Assembly (NCBI GenBank): GCA_903915535.1
Contig: CAIWTJ010000115.1
Span: 1-38,007 of the forward strand
Direction of reading: 5' to 3'
Source: Enhydrobacter aerosaccus
Lineage (GTDB): Bacteria; Pseudomonadota; Alphaproteobacteria; Reyranellales; Reyranellaceae
DNA: 38,007 bases
Shown here: positions 1-6,686 of the stretch, one piece after another
Layout of the letters: every line of letters begins with the position of its first letter
Position numbering within the stretch: position 1 is the stretch's first letter
Position numbers and translations under genes: made by a program
Notes under the pieces: generated by a model
The model's database searches: none
What the model was told of the DNA's origin: nothing
Seen by the model: the letters and a program-made list of their open reading frames with translations, nothing else

Positions 1-87
1 CCTGGACGAACTGCGCTCGACCCTGCTGACCTCAGGATCATCATTCACATCGTTGGTTTCGATTTGGTTCATGCTCGACTTCACCAT
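1..87 (-). CDS. IS transposase first ORF (orfA), N-terminal 29 codons only
   Basis: Reading leftward from ATG at 87, the frame is open to the window edge and begins MVKSSMNQIETNDVNDD, ending in an Arg/Ser-rich stretch. In IS3 and IS66 type elements such an acidic then basic N-terminus precedes the helix-turn-helix of the first ORF, but that part lies outside the window. A GGAGG Shine-Dalgarno sits six bases before the ATG, supporting the start. The same 29 codons appear at 37919-38007. Function as a transposase DNA-binding subunit is inferred from position in the element. Confidence 0.6.
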   Translation of the reverse strand, partial: MVKSSMNQIETNDVNDDPEVSRVERSSSR

Positions 88-138
88 GAATGCCTCCGGT
101 TGGACAAATCGGTGTCCAAAAAATCCGGGGGCAGCTCA
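1..138 (-). mobile_element. Left end of an IS3-like insertion sequence (copy 1, partial)
   Basis: The first 138 bases are the exact reverse complement of 37868-38005. The inner tip, read on the minus strand from 138, starts TGAGCTGCCCCC and continues into GGATTTTTTGGACAC. A TG-start terminal repeat with a C-run and GGACAC resembles the left ends of IS2-group IS3-family elements. A ribosome binding site (GGAGG, minus strand, 94-98) precedes an ATG at 87. The element runs out of the window, so its right end and any target duplication cannot be seen. Identity of the repeat and its sharp end at 138 are seen directly; the IS2-group assignment is inferred from memory of the family and is less certain. 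Confidence 0.8.
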
Positions 139-462
139 TGCGGTGTCGGCGAAAGGGAGTATGCTGCAACGACGGGAGACCTTGTGCATGTTCCGGGCGG
201 AACTACGCACTGGTTCAGGTTTGCAAAGGGCGGCGGCGACTTGTTCGCCATCACCTCACGAGGCAATGCCTCCGGGATGTTTCGAGCGTTCGACAAGGGA
301 ATCAATTGGTCCGATCCGGACCGGAGCGCCCTTGTCGCCCTGGCGGCGACCTATGGACAGACCGTTGTGCCCGGATCCCTCGGGCAACCGGGCAAGGCGG
401 GCGTGTCCCCTGACAATCCGGGAGGGCTGTCGGTGCCGGCGACCGGACGGACCGAGCGATGA
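139..462 (+). pseudogene. Cupin-domain protein, 5' end removed by the IS
   Basis: From base 139, immediately inside the IS tip, an open frame encodes about 107 residues and ends in TGA. It contains the second half of a cupin barrel: GDLVHVPGGTTHWFRF is a typical cupin motif 2 (G-D-x-x-x-x-P-x-G-x-x-H). The usual motif 1 (GxxxxHxH) is absent because the N-terminal part is missing. An ATG at 64 lies in frame upstream but belongs to the IS end, so it is not the native start. Family members are small metal-binding enzymes or sensors; this fragment lacks most metal ligands and is very probably dead. It lies 29 bases before the ZIP-like gene and may have been its operon partner. Confidence 0.75.
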
Positions 463-491
463 TTTGGAACTACGAGTAGGGCAAGCGGTAT

Positions 492-1814
492 ATGACGTTG
501 TTCGCGGATCTGATGTTGGTCGGCATGGTCGGACTGGGGACGACCTCGTCGGTCATGATCGGGGCGGCGCTCGGGCTCTATGTCCCGTTCCCCAAGAAGG
601 TGCTGGCCGGAACCCTGGCTTTTGCCGCCGGCTCCCTTATCGCGGCGCTCGCCATAGAACTCGGCTTTGAAGGCGCCAATGACCTCCACAAGCACGGGAC
701 GAGCGTCCACGCAGCCTGGGCGATCATCGCTGGCGGATTTGCCATCGGCGCCGTGGCCTACTATGTCGCGACCCTGTTCCTCGAGCAGAAGGGCGCGGCC
801 ATTCGCTATCCGTCTCGATTCCAGGAGTACGCCCTCGACCGCAAGCGGCAGGCTGCACGGAAGCGAATCGAACTGCTGGCCCGGTGCGATCTTCTCCGTC
901 ATCTGCCTCCGGAAGAACTCGAGCCTTTGATCGAGCGCGTCTCGGAGCGCGATCTGCGGGCAGGAGGCGTGCTGTTCCGGGCCGGCGAACCAGGCGATGC
1001 CCTCTACATTGTGGGTAGCGGTAGCGTGGAAGTCCTCCTCGAAGGCGAGCCCGCCCAGGTCCTGGCCGAACTGGGAGAGGGACAGGTAGTGGGCGAGATG
1101 GCGCTGCTCAGCGGCGGCGAACGAACGGCTACCGTTCGGGCGAAGACCGACAGCCGCCTGTTGTCAATCAGCAAGGCCGATTTCGAACAACTTCTGGCAG
1201 ACGACCCCCAACTTGCCGCTGCCGTTCGCCGGCTTTCGCACGATCGAGCAATCAGCAATCTCAGCAGCAACCGGGACATCAATCCGACGCTCTGGGCCGA
1301 CCTGGCCCGCGGCAGCCTCGAGCATCTGACCCGCAAGGAGGAGACCAGCCTGCTGCACGAGGCCAGTTCCGGCCCGAGCGCCGGGCTCGCCATCGTGTTC
1401 GGCAACATTCTCGATACCATTCCGGGCTGTCTGGTGATCGGCGCGAAGTTCACCGGCTTGGAGGGATTGTCGCTGACGCTCATTCTGGGCATGTGGCTGG
1501 GCGGCATTCCCGAGGCGGCGGCCAGCGCGGCCATGCTGCGCAAGGCCGGCTACAGCGACCGCAAGGTCTTCGGCCTCTGGTCCACCGTACTGGCCGCCGG
1601 CATCGTCGCGGCGATTGTCGGCAACCTCCTCATCGGTGGATCCGACTCGGGCGTCGCCATCTTCGCCCAGGCGATAGCTGGGGGGGCCATCTTGGCGCTG
1701 GTGGCACACGCGATGATCCCGGAAGCCTTGCACAAAGGCGGTTCTGCGGTGGTTTTGCCAGCCGTCGGCGGCTTTCTATTCGCGCTGTATCTTGCAATGC
1801 TGGAACAAACTTGA
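492..1814 (+). CDS. ZIP-like membrane protein with inserted cyclic-nucleotide-binding domain
   Basis: The 440-residue product has about three membrane helices (residues 5-100), then a soluble Crp-type cyclic-nucleotide-binding domain (about 128-248), then about five helices (290-438). The nucleotide pocket is well preserved: residues 201-215 read GEMALLSGGERTATV, matching the phosphate-binding cassette G-E-x(n)-R-(S/T)-A. The second membrane part resembles ZIP metal transporters (an IPG...GA segment, an IPEA segment, and a final IPEALHKG helix), but the metal motifs are altered: the HNxPEG position reads DTIPGC and the HExPE position reads GGIPEA. I infer a membrane protein gated or tuned by a cyclic nucleotide; its substrate is unknown. 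It sits just after the cut cupin gene. Domain identification is firm, transport function is tentative. Confidence 0.75.
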   Translation: MTLFADLMLVGMVGLGTTSSVMIGAALGLYVPFPKKVLAGTLAFAAGSLIAALAIELGFEGANDLHKHGTSVHAAWAIIAGGFAIGAVAYYVATLFLEQKGAAIRYPSRFQEYALDRKRQAARKRIELLARCDLLRHLPPEELEPLIERVSERDLRAGGVLFRAGEPGDALYIVGSGSVEVLLEGEPAQVLAELGEGQVVGEMALLSGGERTATVRAKTDSRLLSISKADFEQLLADDPQLAAAVRRLSHDRAISNLSSNRDINPTLWADLARGSLEHLTRKEETSLLHEASSGPSAGLAIVFGNILDTIPGCLVIGAKFTGLEGLSLTLILGMWLGGIPEAAASAAMLRKAGYSDRKVFGLWSTVLAAGIVAAIVGNLLIGGSDSGVAIFAQAIAGGAILALVAHAMIPEALHKGGSAVVLPAVGGFLFALYLAMLEQT

Positions 1815-2135
1815 AAGGCGGCAACGACGAAGCTGCAGCGTCTAGACAGGCCCGCGCTCATAGACTGCTGAAGCGGTCGAATGGTTTTGCCTAGGTTCGG
1901 GATGCGGGCGATGGGGCTCGCATTCTCATGGTTGGCAGGCTGAAAAGCGGCTTGTTGAGTTGCTCAATGCGAGCCTTCTGCTGCATCTCGCAGTGAGCAC
2001 AGCACGCCAATCGCAGCTGTAATTCTGCCAAACTGGTGCCATCCAGCATAGACAGGCGGATTGATTGCTTTAAGCTCCCCATCACTGACTGCGAGATCGG
2101 GCTCGCTGGCATAGCCCTCACAGCGAACGGGTCAA
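1815..2135. other. 321-base intergenic stretch, one doubtful minus-strand ORF
   Basis: No confident gene lies here. A minus-strand frame at 1891-2121 could encode 76 residues (or 63 from a second ATG) with a CxxC-like CAHC segment and a charged helix after it. Its codon choice is not obviously random, but I recognise no family and see no good ribosome binding site. It may be a gene remnant or a chance ORF. No terminator was identified for the ZIP-like gene, and the promoter of the following three-gene set should lie in this stretch, though no clear -35/-10 pair stood out. Confidence 0.35.
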
Positions 2136-2759
2136 ATGGCTAACATCACGAGACGAACGCTCGCCGGCCTAGCTGCCGCAATCGCCAGCAACGTAGTCAC
2201 GGATGCGAACGCAAAAGGGAAAACAGCAGTGACCGACCCAGCACTTGTTAAGAAGCTTGATGCGATCTTCAGTGCGCACATGGACGCCGAGATTGCGGGT
2301 GATCTCGACAAGACTTTAGCGACCATGGCTCCCAATCCGCATCTTGTGAACATCCCCACGATGGTCGGTGGCCAGGGACAAGCCGGCGTTAGAACGTTTT
2401 ATTCCAAGCGGTTGATTGGTCAGTTCTTTCCACCTGACGTCAAGTTCGAGACCGTTTCTCGCACTTACAGCGAGGAGAGGCTGGTAGACGAACTCATTAT
2501 CTCGTTCACCCACACCACGGTGATCGACTGGATGCTTCCTGGCGTTAAGCCGACAGGCAAGCGAGTTGAAACAGTATTCGTGGTGATCGTGGGTATCGAG
2601 GGTGACAAGGTCTCGTATGAACACATCATGTGGGATCAAGCCAATGTGCTCGTTCAGATCGGTCTGCTAGATCCCAAAGGCCTTCCAGTGACTGGTGCCG
2701 GCGCTGTCGCCAAGCTTCGTAAGCCTTCGATGCCCGATCCTTTCTTCGACGAAGGTTAA
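2136..2759 (+). CDS. NTF2/SnoaL-like protein with a Tat-type signal
   Basis: The 207-residue product starts with MANITRRTLAGLAAAIAS, a twin-arginine style export signal with a predicted cleavage after ANA near residue 26. The mature part (a helix with VKKLDAIFSAHMDAEIAGDLDKT, then beta-rich segments ending in YEHIMWDQ) has the look of the SnoaL/NTF2-like superfamily, cone-shaped proteins that act as hydrolases, cyclases or ligand binders. The final YEHIMWDQANVLVQIGLL is typical of these ester-cyclase-like members. Its stop codon directly abuts the ATG of the permease, so the two are very probably co-transcribed. GC content is visibly lower than in the core genes. Superfamily placement is fairly secure; substrate is unknown. 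Confidence 0.7.
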   Translation: MANITRRTLAGLAAAIASNVVTDANAKGKTAVTDPALVKKLDAIFSAHMDAEIAGDLDKTLATMAPNPHLVNIPTMVGGQGQAGVRTFYSKRLIGQFFPPDVKFETVSRTYSEERLVDELIISFTHTTVIDWMLPGVKPTGKRVETVFVVIVGIEGDKVSYEHIMWDQANVLVQIGLLDPKGLPVTGAGAVAKLRKPSMPDPFFDEG

Positions 2760-4175
2760 ATGCGCGAGCGAAGTTCCGCGATGACATCACTCCATAATGC
2801 GCCTGCAAAACTGCGGGCGGATGCACTGGGATTGGTAGAATGCATAGGCCAATCAGTGGCAAATATAGCTCCAACTTTAACGCCTGCCCTAAACATCGCA
2901 GTCGTCGCTGCCATGGCTGGTGTCGGTTCGTGGCTAAGTTTCCTGATCGCCACCGTCGGTGTCTTGTTCGTTGCGCTTAATATTTCAATTCTTTCCCGCC
3001 GACATACATTGTCGGGCTCTTATTTCATTTACATCGGGCGAACGATTGGGCCGAGAGCTGGCCTATTGGCTGGCTGGTTGATGATTGGTGCCTACCTTGC
3101 AACTGCAATCGCCATCTCGGTGTCTGAGGTTCTGTTTCTTGAAAATCTTTTGGCAAGCCTGAACCTAAAATCACTCATGCCAAACGCATACGCAGCTCTT
3201 TGCGGATTTATCTCTGTCGCAGCAGTTGCTGCCTACCGCGATGTCCGTCTTTCCGCTCGCTTTGGTCTGGTTTTGGAAGTCGCATCGATCCTCATGCTTG
3301 TTGTCATTACGGCAATAGTCGTGAGCCAACGTGGCACTGTAGTTGACATGCGACAGATCGACTTCACTGGTCTTGGATACGTTGGTGTCATGAGCTCTCT
3401 CACCTTTGCCGTCTTTGCGTTCGTGGGTTTTGAGAGTTCGGCCACCCTTGCTCGTGAGACACGCAATCCGAAGCGTAGCGTGCCGCTTGCTGTCACGCTC
3501 AGTGCGTTGATGTCGGGTATGTTTTTTGTAGCTATTGCCTATTTCATGGTGCTCGGGATCGGCGACGATACTCGTGCACTAGGGGATACCAGTGCGCCTT
3601 TCATCGCCATGACAGAAAGAGCCGGCCTAGCTGCGGCTGGAAGCGCCATCTATCTTGGTGCGCTGATAAGCGGGCTTGCCTGTCTTCTGGCATCAATCAA
3701 CGCAGCATCTCGGCTCATGTTCTCCATGGCCAGGTACGATTGCTTTCCCGTCATGCTGACGAAAGTACATAACCACTACCATACGCCATCGGCTGCTGTT
3801 GGGCTGGCCGTCGGTGTAATCCTGCTTGGCAGTATCACTGTGTTGCCGCTTGGAGCCCTGGAAGCATTCGGGTTTGCTGGCACGCTAGCAACGTTCGGTT
3901 TTCTCGCGGTTTATTTTTTGATTTGTCTCGCGGCGCCCCTTGATCAGTTTCATGCCGGCACCCTGAGCTTTACGCATCTTATTCTGAGCTGTGGCGGCAC
4001 ATCCATAATGACCTTTGTGATATTGGGCAGCCTGTACCCTGTCTCGCCGTGGCCACAAAGTCTGCTGCCCTATTTGTTTCTTATCTACTTGGTTACGGGT
4101 GGTGTTTTATTCTTGCTGCTTGCTCGCAAAAAGCCGCAGGTTTTGCAGGCAATTTTCTTGGACAAAGAAGCCTAA
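2760..4175 (+). CDS. APC-superfamily amino acid/amine permease
   Basis: The 471-residue product has about twelve hydrophobic segments. The first reads through ALGLVECIGQSVANIAPTLTP, a common start of APC permeases, and the FVGFESSATLARETRNPKRSVP segment is a strong family signature (the GFE...ET.NP helix 6/loop motif). Members import amino acids or amines by proton or sodium coupling; the substrate cannot be read from sequence. The ATG at 2760 follows the preceding stop without a gap; a second ATG at 2781 is also possible. Its TAA overlaps the ATG of the next gene by one base. Base composition is lower in GC than the chromosomal backbone, suggesting transfer as part of a three-gene unit. Confidence 0.85.
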   Translation: MRERSSAMTSLHNAPAKLRADALGLVECIGQSVANIAPTLTPALNIAVVAAMAGVGSWLSFLIATVGVLFVALNISILSRRHTLSGSYFIYIGRTIGPRAGLLAGWLMIGAYLATAIAISVSEVLFLENLLASLNLKSLMPNAYAALCGFISVAAVAAYRDVRLSARFGLVLEVASILMLVVITAIVVSQRGTVVDMRQIDFTGLGYVGVMSSLTFAVFAFVGFESSATLARETRNPKRSVPLAVTLSALMSGMFFVAIAYFMVLGIGDDTRALGDTSAPFIAMTERAGLAAAGSAIYLGALISGLACLLASINAASRLMFSMARYDCFPVMLTKVHNHYHTPSAAVGLAVGVILLGSITVLPLGALEAFGFAGTLATFGFLAVYFLICLAAPLDQFHAGTLSFTHLILSCGGTSIMTFVILGSLYPVSPWPQSLLPYLFLIYLVTGGVLFLLLARKKPQVLQAIFLDKEA

Positions 4176-4597
4176 TGTCTAAGCTATTGATGGCGAGCTT
4201 TGCGAGAAGAAGTGGGGTCTTATACGCCTTGCTCGCCATAGGGCCCGCGCTTGGTGCTGCAGTTTTTCTAATCGTGATGCGCGGAGAGGCCGCACTTTCC
4301 ACCGTATCAGATGGCGATCTGATTGCTGTTCCTTGGCACAAAAGCACACGGCTGATGGCGCTCGAAGTGAAGCACGTTGCGCCTGATTCAGTTGACGTGC
4401 TCACACGCCGAGATGCCAAGTCCGGAACAACCTTTGTGCTGCGTCGTATCGATTGCGCAGCGCATCAGTTCCAATATCTAGGCGAAGGCGCGACAATAGA
4501 TCGAGCACGACAAGGGGGCGCCACCAATCCCAATAAACAGCCACTGGTGGAGTATTCAATTCCTTATTACGTGGCTGCTTATGCTTGTGTGCATTAG
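4175..4597 (+). CDS. Small single-span membrane protein, unknown function
   Basis: I do not recognise this 140-residue protein. It begins MSKLLMASFARRSGVLYALL and has one hydrophobic helix (about residues 14-36), followed by a soluble domain of about 100 residues with two cysteines in the second half (IDCAAHQF and YACVH). The positive residues before the helix suggest the C-terminal domain faces the periplasm. ATG at 4175 shares a base with the permease stop, so translation is probably coupled. The stop codon at 4595-4597 lies exactly beside the tip of the IS remnant, so the native C-terminus might have been slightly longer. It is likely a partner of the permease and the NTF2-like protein. 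Confidence 0.55.
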   Translation: MSKLLMASFARRSGVLYALLAIGPALGAAVFLIVMRGEAALSTVSDGDLIAVPWHKSTRLMALEVKHVAPDSVDVLTRRDAKSGTTFVLRRIDCAAHQFQYLGEGATIDRARQGGATNPNKQPLVEYSIPYYVAAYACVH

Positions 4598-4789
4598 TGG
4601 TCTGGTCCCCTGAAACGGCACCGGTCTGAGAGTTAGAGTTTCGGCTATTTTAAGCTTCGAAGGAGCGAGAAATGGCACGGAAGGACTACACGCCTGAGCA
4701 GGCGATCGGGATGCTGCGGGAAGCCGAGGTACGGCTGAGCCAGGGAGAGAAGATCGGCAAGATCTGTCGCGGTCTTGGGATTTCGGAGG
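4598..4789 (+). mobile_element. IS3-family remnant (left end plus start of orfA)
   Basis: The stretch starts with a TG-type tip (TGGTCTGGTCCCCTG) directly after the preceding stop codon. A GAAGGAG ribosome binding site leads to ATG at 4672, encoding MARKDYTPEQAIGMLREAEV and a continuation ending GLGISEG. This is a classic orfA N-terminus of IS3-family transposases (IS407/IS3 type), a helix-turn-helix protein. Similarity stops at about 4788, where family members normally continue with a serine-tyrosine rich segment. All of orfB and the right end are missing. The remainder was lost in a deletion that also removed the front of the next gene. Confidence 0.8.
4672..4789 (+). pseudogene. Truncated IS3-family orfA (transposase subunit A)
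   Basis: About 39 codons remain: the first helix of the HTH_8-type DNA-binding domain with the typical series YTPEQAIGMLREAEVRLSQG. In intact elements orfA encodes about 90 residues and joins orfB by a programmed frameshift to make the DDE transposase. Here the frame runs into unrelated DNA after ISEG. It cannot encode a working transposase. Confidence 0.8.
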
Positions 4790-4955
4790 GAAGATGGGCT
4801 TGCTGGCCGCCGCCCTGTTGATCCAGGTCGTGCTGTTCCGCCGCGCCACCGCGCGGGAGTCGGGCGGTGCGGCCGCCGGCAAGTTCATCGCCATCCTGTC
4901 CCTGACCCTGTGGGCAGGCGTGGGCGTGGCTGGCCGCGCCATCGGGTTCATCTGA
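4790..4955 (+). pseudogene. 3' remnant of a DUF6644-like membrane protein gene
   Basis: After the IS remnant, a frame from about 4790 (ATG at 4794 is fortuitous or internal) encodes a C-terminal tail of 53 residues with two hydrophobic helices and ends in KFIAILSLTLWAGVGVAGRA followed by IGFI. This looks like the end of a DUF6644-type multi-span membrane protein, a family often found beside small cytochrome c genes. Its TGA overlaps the ATG of the cytochrome lipoprotein, showing that the two were an operon. The front of the gene is lost at the IS junction. The family name is tentative because only the tail is present. Confidence 0.55.
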
Positions 4956-5518
4956 TGCGACGCGCCTCAATCGCCTTCGGCCTAGCCCTCGCCGGGCTCC
5001 TCGCCGGTTGCGGCAAACCGCCCGCTCCCGCGCCCCAGGCCACGGTCAGTATCCGCGACCTGATGCTGACCATGGTCGATCCGTCCGCCGATGCCCTGTG
5101 GGCTTCGGTCGGCTCGACTGTCAGCGCCAAGGGATCGGTTGACCTGCAGCCACGCACCGAGGCCGAATGGCAGGCGGTGCGCGCCGAAGCCACGCTGCTG
5201 ACCGAGGCGCCGGTGCTGCTGAGCGCCCCTGGCCGCCAGGTCGCCCTGCCGGGTCAGAAGACCGGCGACGCCGATGTGCCTGGCATCCAGGCGCCGGCCG
5301 TCATCCAGGCCCAGATCGAGGCGGACCGCCCGAAGTTCGAGGGTCTGGCGCTCGGGCTCCAGACTGCGGGGCGCAAGGCCCTGGCCGCCGCCGACGCCAA
5401 GGATCCCGTCGCCCTGCTTGAGGCAGGCGCGGCTCTCGATGAGGCCTGCGAGGCCTGCCACCACACCTATTGGTATCCGCTCACCCCCAAGCCCAAGGTT
5501 CCGCGAGGACAGTCATGA
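4955..5518 (+). CDS. c-type cytochrome lipoprotein (CxxCH near C-terminus)
   Basis: The 187-residue product starts [19 protein letters not shown], a lipoprotein signal with lipidated Cys19. Near the C-terminus it has [11 protein letters not shown], one CxxCH haem-attachment motif. A mostly helical body followed by a C-terminal CxxCH is the cytochrome c' type arrangement, so a periplasmic, membrane-anchored haem protein is likely. The start overlaps the previous gene's stop (TGATG) and its own stop overlaps the ssuD-like start (ATGA). It appears intact, but both partners are truncated, so it may now be an orphan. Electron-transfer partner and ligand are unknown. Confidence 0.75.
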   Translation: MRRASIAFGLALAGLLAGCGKPPAPAPQATVSIRDLMLTMVDPSADALWASVGSTVSAKGSVDLQPRTEAEWQAVRAEATLLTEAPVLLSAPGRQVALPGQKTGDADVPGIQAPAVIQAQIEADRPKFEGLALGLQTAGRKALAAADAKDPVALLEAGAALDEACEACHHTYWYPLTPKPKVPRGQS

Positions 5519-6210
5519 ATCCCGACATCTATTGGTTTTTGCCCAGCTCCGGCGACAGCCGCTATCTGGGCAAGTCCAAGTACGGCCGTCAGGTCGATCC
5601 CGCCTATCTGAGCCAAGTGGCCGTGGCCGCGGACACCCTGGGCTTTGACGGCATCCTGATCCCCGTTGGCGCTGCCTGCGAGGACCCGTGGCTGACCGCC
5701 GCCGCCCTTGCCCACGCCACCAAACGGCTGAAGTTGTTGGTGGCCTTCCGGCCCAGCTCCCAGGCGCCGGCCTTGGCCGCGCGCATGACCGCGACCCTGG
5801 ACCGGCTAACGGCCGGCCGCCTGCAGCTCAACATCGTGCCGGGCGGCGATGGGGCCGAACTGGCGGCGGACGGCGTGTTCCTGGAGCATGACGAACGCTA
5901 TGCCCAGGCCGACGAATTCCTCGATGTCTGGTCGGCCCTGATGGCGGGCGAAACCGTCGATTACGAGGGCGAATACGTCCAGGCCAAGGGCGCGCGCTTG
6001 GTGCTGCCGCCGGTGCAGACGCCCTATCCGCCGATCTATTTCGGCGGCTCATCCCCCGCCGCCCACGCCCTGGCCGCCAAGCACGTAGACGCCTACCTGA
6101 CCTGGGGCGAGCCGCCCGAGGCGGTGGCCGCCAAGATCGCCGATGTGCGCGGCCGCGCCGCCGCTCGCCCAACATTGTCTCGTTCAAAACATTTAACACC
6201 GGCGAGCTAG
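5515..6210 (+). pseudogene. ssuD: FMNH2-dependent alkanesulfonate monooxygenase, 3' truncated
   Basis: Residues 1-218 closely follow Ssu[20 protein letters not shown] at the start, then a luciferase-like barrel with [28 protein letters not shown], and the [18 protein letters not shown] segment. Intact SsuD is about 380 residues and cleaves alkanesulfonates to aldehyde and sulfite with reduced flavin from SsuE. Here similarity ends at about 6168 after a VRGRAAA segment, and 14 unrelated residues precede a TAG. The lost third contains strands of the barrel and the mobile loop, so activity is unlikely. The start overlaps the stop of the cytochrome lipoprotein gene by four bases. Confidence 0.85.
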
Positions 6211-6686
6211 AAGGCATGGCGCTCTGGGAAGCAGTGAACGAGCGCTTAAATCGGCGGTTGGTTCAAGCGGGGCAAGCCGAGGCTCAACGATATGGAGAGC
6301 CTCAGCTGGTTCAGCCTCGACTGGGGCAGGGAGCGTTTCGCGTGCTGGTCACTGATGTCTATCGTCGTCGGTGCGCCATTACCGGCGAAAAGACACTGCC
6401 AGCTCTGGAAGCCGCCCATATCAAACCGTATGGGGAGGGCGGCGAGCATGAAGCTAAAAACGGCCTGCTGCTCCGTCGCGATATCCATAGCCTCTTTGAT
6501 GCGGGCTACGTGACTGTTTCTCCCGACCTGCGCTTTGCCGTTAGCCGGCGAATTCGTGAGGAGTTCGAGAACGGAAAACACTACTACGCTCTCGATGGAC
6601 AACGGGTAGAGCCTCCGGAGGATGTTGGCCAGCGGCCTGATCCTGCGGCGCTAACGTGGCACAACGAAAACTGCTTTCGCGGGTGA
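6171..6686 (+). pseudogene. HNH endonuclease, C-terminal part only
   Basis: The open frame continues upstream of the ATG at 6216 to at least 6171, and residues there ([19 protein letters not shown]) match the middle of a family of about 290-residue HNH nucleases. The N-terminal half is missing; the frame meets ssuD sequence at the junction. The HNH domain itself is complete: RRRCAITGEKTL, then EAAHIKPYGEGG, then NGLLLRRDIHSLFD. The C-terminus ends WHNENCF, typical of the family. Translation from ATG 6216 could give a 156-residue protein with a bare nuclease domain, so residual function cannot be excluded. It overlaps the next gene by 31 bases. Confidence 0.75.

Noticed and set aside
64..138. 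Native start of the cupin gene at ATG 64
   Set aside because: Bases 1-138 are identical to the other IS end, so these codons belong to the element and not to the cupin.
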